Assembly (NCBI GenBank): GCA_021413865.1
Contig: JAIOPN010000006.1
Span: forward strand, 123,187-187,186
Reading direction: 5' to 3'
Length of the DNA: 64,000 nucleotides
Source of the DNA: Planctomycetota bacterium
GTDB lineage: Bacteria > Planctomycetota > Phycisphaerae > Phycisphaerales > Phycisphaeraceae
Shown here: piece by piece, positions 49,093 to 58,375 of the stretch
Layout: each line of letters starts with the position of its first letter
Numbering within the stretch: position 1 is the stretch's first letter
Translations under genes and position numbers: made by a program
The notes under the pieces: generated by a model
Databases searched by the model: none
What the model was told of the DNA's origin: nothing
The model's input: the letters and a program-made list of their open reading frames with translations, nothing else

Positions 49093-51501
49093 TCAGGCAA
49101 TCCGGACGATGGCTCCCGGTTTAATCTTCCGGGCGAATACTTTCTTTCCCGTCCCGACAGCTGCGCTCGTCGTGCCCGTGTTCTCGACGAGCACTCCACC
49201 TGTTTCAGAGGCGACGACGCGCACGCTGCCGCTTATGGTTATTGCCATGAGGGGGTAGCGCAGAACCGCCTGTCCCGGTGCGAGTGCTAACGGGTACTCA
49301 ATGGATGCGGTGGTGACGCGCAGGGTTCCGGGGTAAACGGGGATCTCCGCGAGCCTGGCGCGGGGAACCGAGAAGAGTATCTCGCGTGCCTTGTCGGCGA
49401 AGTTCGCCGCGGCGAAGAACCCCTCGCCGATCAAGCCCGCGGCAAGCCCGACCCGGCAGGCGAGAGGCACGAGCGACAACCGCGGGGTCTCTCGTGCGCC
49501 CACCTCCGGCGCCATCAACGCGCGGAACACAGAGATCGGCCTGTCCTTCTTCACGGCGACCGGCCCTTCAATCCTGTTGAGCGTCAGGTCGTCGGCGGTC
49601 GCCCACCAGGTCTTGAAGTGGTGGCGGTTGTGGTAAACGGTCTTCCCGCTCCCGGCGAACACCAGCCCAAGCCTGTCGTCCACGTTGAGCCACGCGGGGT
49701 GTTCGATCGCGCGGATCACGTCGCTCGCCGGGTCGGCGCTGACAAAACCACGGAACTCCTCCGACCCATCGGGCGTGTACAGGACTCTCGCCCCACGGCA
49801 CTGCGTCCCCATGCCGACGAACTTCTCGTTGGTGATCCTGAGCAGCCCCTGCTCTACGTTTTCCACGACCACGTCTTCCCTGGCCGTGAGGGATTCATGG
49901 AGGAGCGAGACGCCGTTCGGCAGGCCGGCAAAAAGCACGTCCTGCCGCACCGACCCCTGGGCGCGCAGCACGGAGAAGCCGACGGCGAAGCCATCCGCGT
50001 GCGTATCCGTGGAGACGTGGAGCAGGTCCTGTGAATCCGGCCTGTCTCTGATGGTGAAGCTCGCCAAGACGGAATCGGTCGCCGGCGCCGCCGTGAGGAT
50101 GCCTTCGCGGGTCAGCGGCAGGGCCATGACGCAGTTCCGCCACGCCACCGAGGTCATCCCGCGCGGGTGCCTCTGGTGAATGAATCCCGAATGCGGGAAC
50201 ACCTTCACGCCCGCCAGCTTTTTCTCGAGGGTGTGCATCGGCGTCGGAGGGGGGCCGTCCCCATAGAGCCGGTGGAGGAGGTATGCGTAGGCGGGGCTGG
50301 TGACCTCGCATTCGCGGATGATCATCGGGTCCTGGATGTCGTGGCAGAGGTCGGTGAGTTCACGCGGGTTCATCCGTCCCCCGTTCCCTCGAAGTCGGTG
50401 CTCCAGCGTGCCCAGGCAGAGCGCTTCGAGGGCGCAGGCGTCGGGATCATCCAGGAGCAGCGCCGCCGCCGCGTGGCTGAACATGTCGTGAGCGAAAACG
50501 TGGTAGGGCCAGTCCATGCCCTGTACCGGGTGCAGGTACCCGGCGCCGTCGGTGATCCGCTTGAGCCGTTCGTAGATTTCCCGCCTGTTGAAGAGGGCGT
50601 GGGGCGGGACCTTCTTTCCGAACACGCCGTAGGTCAGGCCCAGGTTTCCGAGGAAATAAAGGGCACAAGCCCCGTACGACGGGTGGACCATGCCGTGGTT
50701 TTCCGCCATGTAGTCCGGCAAGGTGGTGAATGCGTTGCTGGTGAGTTGGGTGACCGTTTTCCCGCCGTCGAAGACTCCCCGGTTCCTCGCGTCCTGCGGC
50801 GCGGTGGCGGTGCGGAACATCCAGAGCCGCGCAGTCTCCGCCCACTTCGCCGCGTCTGGTGCTTTTTCCAGGAGACACTCCACGGAGGCCAGCCCGAAGG
50901 ACGTCCATGCGTTTTCCTCGGTCTGTGTATCGAAATAGACGCCGTGTTTTGGGGACATCGTCCCGAAGCGCTCCGCGTAATCCCTGTGGATCGCCCCAAG
51001 CATCGCGCGCGTCTCGTCATCGACCCTGTCACCAAGGAGGAGCGCGGAGATGGCCATGCCTGCGACGGTCTGGCCGCACTGGCTCTCCATGAAGAACCCC
51101 TTGCCGCGCTCACCCCACTTGGTGCCCTGGTTCTCCGGCCGGCCCAGGCCTTTCGCGGGGCGGACGCACTCCGCGGGGCCCGTGTCGTGCGTGAAGCAGA
51201 GGTAGCGCAGGCCCTTGACGGCCATGGACACGAGTTCCTCGCGCGAACAGCCGCCGAGCCGCTCGTCGTATTTCGGCGAAGTCGAGAGCAGGGCGAAGGT
51301 GAGGACGCCCGCGACGGTTTCGGCCCCGTACCAGTGAACGCCGCCGAGGAAGTGGCCGCAATTGGGCCGCACGTCCCAATCACTGAAATACTCGCGCCCC
51401 GTCGGCGCCCACGCGTTCAGGATGCGCAGGTACCGCCTACTCATCGGCGTTTCCCGCCTCGGGAGCGCCGCCACTCTTCGATCGGTCATCCACGAGTCCA
51501 T
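49093..51501 (-). CDS. Unassigned 802-residue protein, predicted helical toroid plus beta-sandwich
   Basis: ATG 51501 is chosen because GGAGG lies eight bases upstream; ATG 51444 (MSRRYLRIL) is the alternative. There is no signal peptide. The N-terminal 420 residues are helical with many Trp/His/Tyr (RPNCGHFLGGVHWYGAETV, ENAWTSFGLASVECLLEK, NHGMVHPSYGACALYFLGN), the look of an alpha/alpha toroid. The rest is beta-rich (about 450-802, SVLASFTIRDRP to KIKPGAIVRI). That two-domain plan is shared by many polysaccharide lyases and heparinase-like proteins, but no family motif is certain. It stands opposite to its neighbours and just before the operon at 51615. Confidence 0.5.
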   Translation of the reverse strand: MDSWMTDRRVAALPRRETPMSRRYLRILNAWAPTGREYFSDWDVRPNCGHFLGGVHWYGAETVAGVLTFALLSTSPKYDERLGGCSREELVSMAVKGLRYLCFTHDTGPAECVRPAKGLGRPENQGTKWGERGKGFFMESQCGQTVAGMAISALLLGDRVDDETRAMLGAIHRDYAERFGTMSPKHGVYFDTQTEENAWTSFGLASVECLLEKAPDAAKWAETARLWMFRTATAPQDARNRGVFDGGKTVTQLTSNAFTTLPDYMAENHGMVHPSYGACALYFLGNLGLTYGVFGKKVPPHALFNRREIYERLKRITDGAGYLHPVQGMDWPYHVFAHDMFSHAAAALLLDDPDACALEALCLGTLEHRLRGNGGRMNPRELTDLCHDIQDPMIIRECEVTSPAYAYLLHRLYGDGPPPTPMHTLEKKLAGVKVFPHSGFIHQRHPRGMTSVAWRNCVMALPLTREGILTAAPATDSVLASFTIRDRPDSQDLLHVSTDTHADGFAVGFSVLRAQGSVRQDVLFAGLPNGVSLLHESLTAREDVVVENVEQGLLRITNEKFVGMGTQCRGARVLYTPDGSEEFRGFVSADPASDVIRAIEHPAWLNVDDRLGLVFAGSGKTVYHNRHHFKTWWATADDLTLNRIEGPVAVKKDRPISVFRALMAPEVGARETPRLSLVPLACRVGLAAGLIGEGFFAAANFADKAREILFSVPRARLAEIPVYPGTLRVTTASIEYPLALAPGQAVLRYPLMAITISGSVRVVASETGGVLVENTGTTSAAVGTGKKVFARKIKPGAIVRIA

Positions 51502-51614
51502 GGTGCTTGCCTCCGGCGTTCGTGAAAGCGTTGTGCGGTCCCGGCGCTTAGTTACTCACTGTAGATGCCTCTCGCGTGCCGGGGTCAGGGCGTTATCCTA
51601 CGCAGGATGGCCGG

Positions 51615-52505
51615 ATGTGGTCGCCGGCCAAAACCCAACCGGAAGTCTCGGATTACGACGGCATGTCCCCCCTCGAACTCGACAGGCATCTCTACGCGAT
51701 CCGGGCGATGGGCTTTACACGGGTCCCGGCGCAGGTCGTCGGCCGGCGGCTTGAAGACCTGCGCGCGCTCGCCGACCGCGGCCTCGATGAAGCGCGCCGC
51801 GTCTTCGGGCTCCGGGGGAAACTCAATTTCACCGTCACCCGCCGCGGCTTTGAATGCTGCCGCTGCCTCTACACCTGGGGCGACGCCGCGCTGCAACTGC
51901 TGGACCTCGACACCATCCACGCCATCGCGCAGCCGCTGCTCGACGATTACCGCCTCTGGGACCAATCAGTCATCTCCGTCACGCCCCAGCCGCCCGAGCA
52001 GGCCGCGCTCAGTGAGAGGTTCCACCGCGACACCAAAATCGTCGATGCACGCACGGAAAAACCGCCGTACCTCTGGTGCTTTATCTGCCTGGACGACACG
52101 ACGCCGGAGAACGGCGCCACCCGGGTCGTCCCCGGGAGCCACCACCTGGATATCCCGCGGTCGGTCGCCGGGGAATCCTTTCAGGCGTTTGTCCAGCCGA
52201 TGGCGCAGCAGCTTTGCGCCGACGCCGGCGACCTGATCGTGTTCGATCCGACGCTGCTGCACTCCGCGGGGCATAACACCACGGACCGGCCGCGGCGGAT
52301 CATCAACGTCGCGCTCTGCTCCAGGGGCACGCCGCCGCTGATGGACCATTGGGCGATCGCCGGTGCTGCGGTCCAATCACGGCTCGCCGACCGCGTCCGC
52401 GCGATGATGCGGAGCGATTCACCCGGTCTGGGAAAAACGTGGGACGCGTTGCCGCCGGGATGGCCGCCCGCGGGCGTTGCAGGCGAAGGAACCCTATCTC
52501 GATAG
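51615..52505 (+). CDS. PhyH-family Fe(II)/2-oxoglutarate oxygenase
   Basis: 296 residues from ATG 51615, with AGGA seven bases upstream; ATG 51663 and GTG 51576 are alternatives. The metal site is complete: His137 and Asp139 in SERFHRDTK, distal His216/220 in PTLLHSAGHNTTDRPRR with Arg for 2-oxoglutarate. GATRVVPGSHHLD is the core strand. The RRGFECCRC segment (77-84) is unusually Cys-rich. It is the first gene of the seven-gene unit 51615-60543. Its TAG is followed directly by the ATG of the next gene. Confidence 0.8.
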   Translation: MWSPAKTQPEVSDYDGMSPLELDRHLYAIRAMGFTRVPAQVVGRRLEDLRALADRGLDEARRVFGLRGKLNFTVTRRGFECCRCLYTWGDAALQLLDLDTIHAIAQPLLDDYRLWDQSVISVTPQPPEQAALSERFHRDTKIVDARTEKPPYLWCFICLDDTTPENGATRVVPGSHHLDIPRSVAGESFQAFVQPMAQQLCADAGDLIVFDPTLLHSAGHNTTDRPRRIINVALCSRGTPPLMDHWAIAGAAVQSRLADRVRAMMRSDSPGLGKTWDALPPGWPPAGVAGEGTLSR

Positions 52506-54530
52506 ATGCGCACCATGGATCACGACCCCAACGGATTGCTCAAGGGCCACGACATCGGTGCGCTGCGTGAAAAGATACGCCGCGAGCCCTTTGTCTCCAT
52601 ATTCGAGGACCTCCGCCGCTCCGTCGATGCCGCCGCGGCCACCGATCGTGAGACCGACACGATCGTCTCGCGCGGCTGGTGCCACAGCCAGTACTTCACC
52701 CCGAAGGTTCTTGAGGCCGGATTTGTGTACCGGATGACCGGTGACGCATCAGCCGCCGCGCACGTCGCCCGGCAGATCGACAAGCTGGCGCGGGTGTACT
52801 CCGATTTTCCCGGCTCTTTTGCGCAACACATCCCGGGGTTCAGCGGCCGTCCCACCGCGTACTTTTCCAACGCCCACACCATCCTCGCCGCCCGCATGTG
52901 CCGCGAGGGCCTGCCCGGATCGTCCTACCGCACGCTCTGCGACCTGGCGCGCCGCCACCTGATCGCCGACGTGGGCGATCCGTCTTACTTCTTCACGCAC
53001 TGGAACGCCGGGCACAACGCCGTGGTCACCCACGCGATCGCCGGCGCGCTCTGCGCACTTACACTCGGCGAGGAGGTCGGCCACCCCGACACCGAAAAAA
53101 TCATCGGCTTCGGCCGCGACGCGTGCGAGATGTTCACGCACTGGGCGTTCGATGACGAGGGCTCGCCGCACGAGGGGCCGATGTACGCCCAGGTCACGCT
53201 CTTGTGGGTCTTCCTGTTCGCCGAACTGCTCAAGAGCCACGGGCGTGAGGACCTTTTCATCTCGCTGCCAAGGTTCAGGGCCATCGCCCAGGCCACCTCC
53301 GAGATGCAACTGCCCGGCCTGATCGGGTTCAGCGGCTTCGAGGACTGCCGGAGTCTCATCACGCAGGAGATGATGCCCTGGCTCCTGCTCACGTCGCGGT
53401 ATTACGGCCGGCCGCTCGACCTGGCGCTCTGGCACCAGACCGCCCAATCTCCCGACGCCACGCTCCCGCATCAGACCCACAACGCCTCGTGGCGCGGCCT
53501 GCTCGACCTGCTCTGGTGGGATGGCCGCGTTCCCCAGGAGCGGGTGGGCGAGTCCACCCTCCCCACGGCGTTTTTCGGCCGGGGCACCGCGGTGGGCGTC
53601 ATGCGTACAAGCTGGAGCGACGACGCCGTCTGCCTCTACCTCCTGGGCCAGGGCAGGTCACACAACGTCCCCGACCATGCCCATGCAGACGCGGGCCACT
53701 TCTCGATCTACGCCCACGGCGACTACCTCGCCTACGACACCGCCTACTACAACTTCGATGAAGACACCCACAGCGTCGTCCTCATCGACGACAAGCCCCA
53801 CTGGCCAACCAAGCAGGGCAATCTCCACCAGGGCCGGTTCGAGCTTGTCGAGCGCCACGCGATGCTCGATTTCGTGGGTGTCGATGCGGCCGCCGCCAAG
53901 GGGTGCATGTGGGCCAAGCGTTACGTGCTTTTCATCCGCGGCGAGGGCGATTTCGCCTACATCGTCACCCTCGACAAGATCAACCCCGACGTGAAGACCC
54001 ACAACTACAAGTGGCAGCTCCAGGCCAACACGCACACACGCATCGAGACGACCGGCCCGCTCGCGGCCAGCGTCATCGGGAACAGGGCGCGGCTCGACTG
54101 TACCTTCTTCAATACGCTGCCGGAGGATTTTCCCACCTGCCCGCACACGATGAAAGTTTACGCCGACCACCACAACCACCGGCACGTCTGGACCGGCGAG
54201 CCGGAGACCAACCCGCGGCTGGTCGCCGAGCAGGTCGGCCCGAATTGCACCATCATGGCCGTCATTGTGCCGCGCCGCATCGTTGAGCCGGCCATCCCGG
54301 TCGTTGACGCCACCGCCTACCGCACCGGCTGCGCCTACGTCGAGCACGGCCAGTGGATCGATCAGATCGTTTTCGCCAGCGACCACATCTACGTCAGGCT
54401 GCCCGACCTCCACGCCTCTTCGGAGGTCGCCGTCATCCGCCGCGACCGCCGGGGCAACGTCGTCGATTCATGGACCATCGACGGGAAGCCCGTCCACGCG
54501 TCACGCACAGCACACAAAGGCACGCCATGA
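52506..54530 (+). CDS. Heparinase II/III-like protein, cytosolic
   Basis: 674 residues; ATG 52506 abuts the previous stop (ATG 52515 is possible), and GAAGGA lies upstream. The helical N-terminal half (1-330) includes GWCHSQYF, FFTHWNAGHNAVVTHAI and DEGSPHEGPMYAQVTLLW. The beta C-terminal half has the heparinase-like core NVPDHAHADAGHFSIYAHGD (about 388) and GDYLAYDTAYYN. There is no signal peptide, in contrast to the lipoprotein at 38612, so it would act on imported oligosaccharides. Its stop overlaps the next start (ATGA, 54527-54530). Confidence 0.72.
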   Translation: MRTMDHDPNGLLKGHDIGALREKIRREPFVSIFEDLRRSVDAAAATDRETDTIVSRGWCHSQYFTPKVLEAGFVYRMTGDASAAAHVARQIDKLARVYSDFPGSFAQHIPGFSGRPTAYFSNAHTILAARMCREGLPGSSYRTLCDLARRHLIADVGDPSYFFTHWNAGHNAVVTHAIAGALCALTLGEEVGHPDTEKIIGFGRDACEMFTHWAFDDEGSPHEGPMYAQVTLLWVFLFAELLKSHGREDLFISLPRFRAIAQATSEMQLPGLIGFSGFEDCRSLITQEMMPWLLLTSRYYGRPLDLALWHQTAQSPDATLPHQTHNASWRGLLDLLWWDGRVPQERVGESTLPTAFFGRGTAVGVMRTSWSDDAVCLYLLGQGRSHNVPDHAHADAGHFSIYAHGDYLAYDTAYYNFDEDTHSVVLIDDKPHWPTKQGNLHQGRFELVERHAMLDFVGVDAAAAKGCMWAKRYVLFIRGEGDFAYIVTLDKINPDVKTHNYKWQLQANTHTRIETTGPLAASVIGNRARLDCTFFNTLPEDFPTCPHTMKVYADHHNHRHVWTGEPETNPRLVAEQVGPNCTIMAVIVPRRIVEPAIPVVDATAYRTGCAYVEHGQWIDQIVFASDHIYVRLPDLHASSEVAVIRRDRRGNVVDSWTIDGKPVHASRTAHKGTP

Positions 54531-56467
54531 CCAGTCTGTATGAAACCGACATCATCAACTCCGCCACGCCGCTCGAAACAGGTCTGGCTGGCGTCCACCC
54601 CCGCATGTACCTCACGCAAGAGGGCATCGACGCGCTGAAGCAGAAACTCTCGGGTGAGCCGTGGGCGGGGTTTCTCCAACGCGTCATCAGGCAGGCCGAC
54701 GCTTCTGTGCGAGCTGGTGTTCCGACCGACTGCGAGAGCGACGTGCGGGGATACGGCTGCGGCTTGGCGAACCTGGCCGTCGCCTGCAAACTCACCGGCA
54801 ACCCCGCTTACCTCGACGCTGTGCGCAAGCTCCTGGCCGCCATGTGCTCCATCGAGGACTGGAGCCACAGCCTCAACTTCGGCCACTGGGCGCACGGCGT
54901 TGCTCTGGCCTACGACTGGCTCTACCACGAGCTTGACGAGCCGCTCCGCGAGACCGTCCGGTGCACGCTGCTCGACCGCGTGATGACGGTCTATCGCCAC
55001 TGGTACGACTACACCGACGCCTACCCCAACGGCTTTACGTGGAATCACACCTGCGTCGTGCACGCGGGCATGTTCACCGCCGGCTGCGCGCTCTGGGGCG
55101 ACATCGACGGCGTGGGGCGCGTCCTGCGCATGACCCAGGAGAAGCTCCGCCTCATGGTCGGCGCGCTGGGCGGCGACGGCGCCTCCGCCGAGGGGTTGGC
55201 GTACGGCCAGTACCACCAGGACTTCCTCCTCAAGTCCATGGTGCTCGCCGACCAGCTCCTGGGCGAGGACCACTTCGAGGAGTGCGCCTTCCTCCGCAAC
55301 TTCCCGCTGTTCATCACCCAATGCGCCTACCCGCGCGCGGGCTGGAGCGGCCAGCACGTCTTCATGCAGTTCGGCGACAACGACGGCTCGCACTGGTACG
55401 GCCCGGACACGCACCTGCGCGTCCTCGCCCGGCGCTACCGCGACCCCCGCGCCCAGTGGTTCGCCGACGTCGTCGCCGCGACGCCCGGCGCCTCCTGCGA
55501 AGGCTCCGCTTACTTCAATCTGCTCTTCTACGACCCCACCGTCCCCACCCGCTCGCACGACGACCTGCCCACGCTCCACCACCTGACGGACAAGGACATC
55601 GTCTTCATGCGCAGCGGCTGGCACGACCGCGCGGCGCTGCTGGGCATCCACTGCGGGCCCAGCCAGGGGCATCACGCCGTGCGGAAGTTCCGCAACAACG
55701 TCGCCGGCGGGCACATGCACCCCGAGGCCGGCTCGTTCCTCCTGCACGCCGGGGGCGAGCGGCTCATCATCGACGCGGGGTACACAAAGAAGTTCACCTC
55801 CTACCGCAACACGCTCCTGGTCAACGGCATCGGCCAGACCGGCGAAGGGGCGACCTGGTTCGAGGACCTGGAGATGCGCCGCGGGAAACCCGAGGGGTGC
55901 ATCCGCCACGTTTACCACGGCGACCTGTGGGATTACGTCATCGCCGACGCCGCCAACGCCTACGAGCCCGCGGCGAAGCTCACGCGGTTCCTGCGCCACG
56001 TCCTGTTCATCAGGCCCGACGCCTGGCTCATCATCGACGAGGTCGGGGCCGGCGCGGATTCGACCTTCGACCTGCGGTTCCACGGCGTCAACGCCTTCGC
56101 CCCCGCGGATAAGGGGGCCTGGGTGTCGCGTAACAACCTCATGTCGGTTTCGCTCACGCCGCTGGGGCCGACGCGGACGAACACACGCGCCCTGGTGACG
56201 CCCGCCGTCGGCGCCAGCGCCAACCACCCCGACCGGGACCAGCAGACGCTCAGCGTGACCAACGCCGCACCGGCGCGTTCGGCGCTCTTCATCACGGCGC
56301 TGCACGTTCATCCGAGCGGTGCGGCCCCGCGTGTCACGCCGACGCTGGGCGGCACGCCCGCCGAGCCGTGGGTTGACGTGCAATCCGATGCCGCACGCGT
56401 GCGCGTGCGGCTTAGCCCCAACCAGCAGAACCCCGCGACGCCGATCTGCGCCGTCGAGTACCGCTGA
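54527..56467 (+). CDS. Second heparinase II/III-like protein, cytosolic
   Basis: 646 residues. VHPRMYLTQEGIDALKQKL at the start is the usual opening of heparinase/alginate-lyase-like toroids. NFGHWAHGVALAYDWLY, GFTWNHTCVVHAG and DGASAEGLAYGQYHQDFLLK supply the His/Tyr-rich groove. The sandwich core is VAGGHMHPEAGSFLLHAGGE and DAGYTKKFTSYRNTLLVNG. It is only distantly similar to the preceding protein, so this is a pair of different lyase-like enzymes rather than a recent duplication. It is translationally coupled to it (ATGA), with no signal peptide. The nitrilase-like gene follows after 35 bp. Confidence 0.75.
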   Translation: MTSLYETDIINSATPLETGLAGVHPRMYLTQEGIDALKQKLSGEPWAGFLQRVIRQADASVRAGVPTDCESDVRGYGCGLANLAVACKLTGNPAYLDAVRKLLAAMCSIEDWSHSLNFGHWAHGVALAYDWLYHELDEPLRETVRCTLLDRVMTVYRHWYDYTDAYPNGFTWNHTCVVHAGMFTAGCALWGDIDGVGRVLRMTQEKLRLMVGALGGDGASAEGLAYGQYHQDFLLKSMVLADQLLGEDHFEECAFLRNFPLFITQCAYPRAGWSGQHVFMQFGDNDGSHWYGPDTHLRVLARRYRDPRAQWFADVVAATPGASCEGSAYFNLLFYDPTVPTRSHDDLPTLHHLTDKDIVFMRSGWHDRAALLGIHCGPSQGHHAVRKFRNNVAGGHMHPEAGSFLLHAGGERLIIDAGYTKKFTSYRNTLLVNGIGQTGEGATWFEDLEMRRGKPEGCIRHVYHGDLWDYVIADAANAYEPAAKLTRFLRHVLFIRPDAWLIIDEVGAGADSTFDLRFHGVNAFAPADKGAWVSRNNLMSVSLTPLGPTRTNTRALVTPAVGASANHPDRDQQTLSVTNAAPARSALFITALHVHPSGAAPRVTPTLGGTPAEPWVDVQSDAARVRVRLSPNQQNPATPICAVEYR

Positions 56468-56502
56468 CGCGGCGAACCGGTTCAATCTTTGAGGACAACG
56501 CC

Positions 56503-57432
56503 ATGGCCAAGGTATCACGCGGGATTGAGAAGCGGACCGGAGAACTCCTTCTGGCACGGAGTGAGTTGGTAAGGCGGCAGCTCGCCGCGTCGCTGAAAGA
56601 GAAGGGGGCCAAGCCGGTGGTTCTGGGCGTGTTCCAGAAGCGCAACCACTGCGGTGGGGAGGCGGGGCGGGAGCGGAACCTCGCGAGCATGATCGCCGCC
56701 ATCGAGCAGGCGCGACGCGAGGGCGTGCAGATGCTGGCGATGCCGGAGATGGCGTTGCAGGGATATTTCACGCCGGTGAGCGGCACGGTCGCGGAGGCCA
56801 TTGAGGCGAACCGCGCGCTGGCCGAGACGGTGGGGGAGAGCGACCCCCTGCGGCGGCTCCAGCGGGCGGCGAAGAAGGCGAAGATGGTGGTGGCCTTCGG
56901 GTTCGGCGAGCGGGCCGGCAAAGTGATCTACAACTCCATCGGTCTGATCGACGCCAGCGGGAAGTGGTTAGGAGTGCGGCGCAAAAACCCGCTCTATCCC
57001 TGGCCCTACGAAACGGAGTGTTTCGCCGAGCCCGCCCCGTCGCGGCGTAGCGCGGTCTTCAAGACGCGCTACGGCACCGTGGGCGTGAACGACTGCTTCG
57101 ACGGCGAGTTCCCCGAAACGGTCCGTAAAATGGCCCTGCAGGGCGCGAAGATTCTTTTGTGGTGCAACGCGGCGTGCGGGGACTCGAAGCTGGGCACCAG
57201 CCACCGCCTGAGCCAGTGCGGCGCGCACGCCCAGACCAACGGCCTGTACGTCGCCTGCGCCAACTGCGTCGCGCCCAACGCCTCGGGCACCAGCAGCATC
57301 TTCAGCCCCGCCGCCGAGCCGCTGGTCGTGTTGTCGCCTAACAAGGAGGAAATCGGCGTCGCGACGGTGAATCTCGCCTGGCGCACCGACTGGAGCATCT
57401 GGCGCGATCGGCTCTTCCAGTGGCCCGCGTGA
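56503..57432 (+). CDS. Carbon-nitrogen hydrolase (nitrilase superfamily amidase)
   Basis: 309 residues. The catalytic triad can be placed: Glu82 in MPEMALQGY, Lys161 in GVRRKNPLYP, and Cys198 in VNDCFDGEFPE. A helical N-terminal extension (1-37, basic and leucine-rich) precedes the family's usual first strand PVVLGVFQ, and is longer than in most members. It would hydrolyse an amide, N-carbamoyl or N-acyl compound. Placed between the lyase-like pair and a TauD enzyme, it may remove an amide substituent from the released sugar or aglycone. Confidence 0.82.
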   Translation: MAKVSRGIEKRTGELLLARSELVRRQLAASLKEKGAKPVVLGVFQKRNHCGGEAGRERNLASMIAAIEQARREGVQMLAMPEMALQGYFTPVSGTVAEAIEANRALAETVGESDPLRRLQRAAKKAKMVVAFGFGERAGKVIYNSIGLIDASGKWLGVRRKNPLYPWPYETECFAEPAPSRRSAVFKTRYGTVGVNDCFDGEFPETVRKMALQGAKILLWCNAACGDSKLGTSHRLSQCGAHAQTNGLYVACANCVAPNASGTSSIFSPAAEPLVVLSPNKEEIGVATVNLAWRTDWSIWRDRLFQWPA

Positions 57433-57528
57433 GCGGTGGGCATGGCGGAACGGGGCGGTCGGTCCGTGGGTGTCGTCCGCACCAGACAGGTGGTATTGTT
57501 TTCGCCTCACGCGGCAGGAACAGTCGTC

Positions 57529-58368
57529 ATGGCTTTGACCCGCAGCTATAAGTCACTAGAAGTTACGCCCGCCACCCCAACCATCGGGGCCAACGTCACC
57601 GGCATCGACCTTTCCAGGCCGATTACGCCCGAACAGGTGGCGGAGATTCGGCGGGCTCTGCTCGATCACCAGGTTCTTTTCTTCCGCGACCAGAAGCGGA
57701 TCGAGCCGGCGTTGCATATCGAGCTTGGACAACAATTCGGCAAGCTCCACATGCACCCAACGCTGCCGCACCTGGAGGGCTTCCCGGGCATCCTCGTCGT
57801 CCACGCAGACGAAAACTCCAAGGGGCACTTCGGGCCGATGTGGCATTCCGACGTGTCGTGCGACGCCGAGCCCCCGATGGCGACGATGCTGCAGATCCAC
57901 ACGCCCCCGCCCTGCGGGGGCGATACGCTTTTCGCCGGTATGTACGCCGCCTATGCCGATCTCTCGCCCGCCATGCAGCGATTCCTCCAAGGCCTGGCCG
58001 CGCAGCACCAATACCCCTTTGGCATTCCCAGTCCCAGCGATCCGCCCGCCCCCAGGGCCGAGCACCCGATTGTCCGCACACACCCCGAGACCGGCCGGCA
58101 TGCGCTCTACGTCAGCCGACTCTTCACCACTTATATCGTCGGCCTCAGCCCCGGCGAGAGCAGGTCGCTACTCTCGCACCTCTTCGCTCACATCGAGAAC
58201 CCCTATTACCACGTCCGCGTCAATTGGCAGAAAAACGACGTGGCCTTCTGGGACAACCGGTGCACCCAGCACTTGGCCATCTGGGATTACAAGCCCCACA
58301 CCCGCACCGGCCACCGCGTCACCATCCAGGGTGATAAACCCTTTTTCCGCCCCGATCCGTCGCCGTGA
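57529..58368 (+). CDS. TauD/TfdA-family Fe(II)/2-oxoglutarate dioxygenase
   Basis: 279 residues from ATG 57529, with AGGAAC upstream. The family features are TIGANVTGIDLSRPITPEQV and LLDHQVLFFRDQ, the metal pair His106 and Asp108 in MWHSDVSCDAEPP, and distal His248 in NRCTQHLAIWDY with Arg263 in TGHRVTIQG. The GGDTLFAGMYAAY strand is typical of taurine-, alkylsulfate- and 2,4-D dioxygenases. In this neighbourhood, release of sulfite or oxidative removal of an N- or O-linked group from a sugar is attractive but unproven. It is followed by the subtilase gene after seven bases. Confidence 0.88.
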   Translation: MALTRSYKSLEVTPATPTIGANVTGIDLSRPITPEQVAEIRRALLDHQVLFFRDQKRIEPALHIELGQQFGKLHMHPTLPHLEGFPGILVVHADENSKGHFGPMWHSDVSCDAEPPMATMLQIHTPPPCGGDTLFAGMYAAYADLSPAMQRFLQGLAAQHQYPFGIPSPSDPPAPRAEHPIVRTHPETGRHALYVSRLFTTYIVGLSPGESRSLLSHLFAHIENPYYHVRVNWQKNDVAFWDNRCTQHLAIWDYKPHTRTGHRVTIQGDKPFFRPDPSP

Positions 58369-58375
58369 CCCGGCG

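Noticed and set aside
54389..56557. A 722-codon minus-strand frame opposite the second heparinase-like gene
   Set aside because: Same GC-driven artefact. The plus-strand protein is clearly homologous to heparinase-like enzymes.
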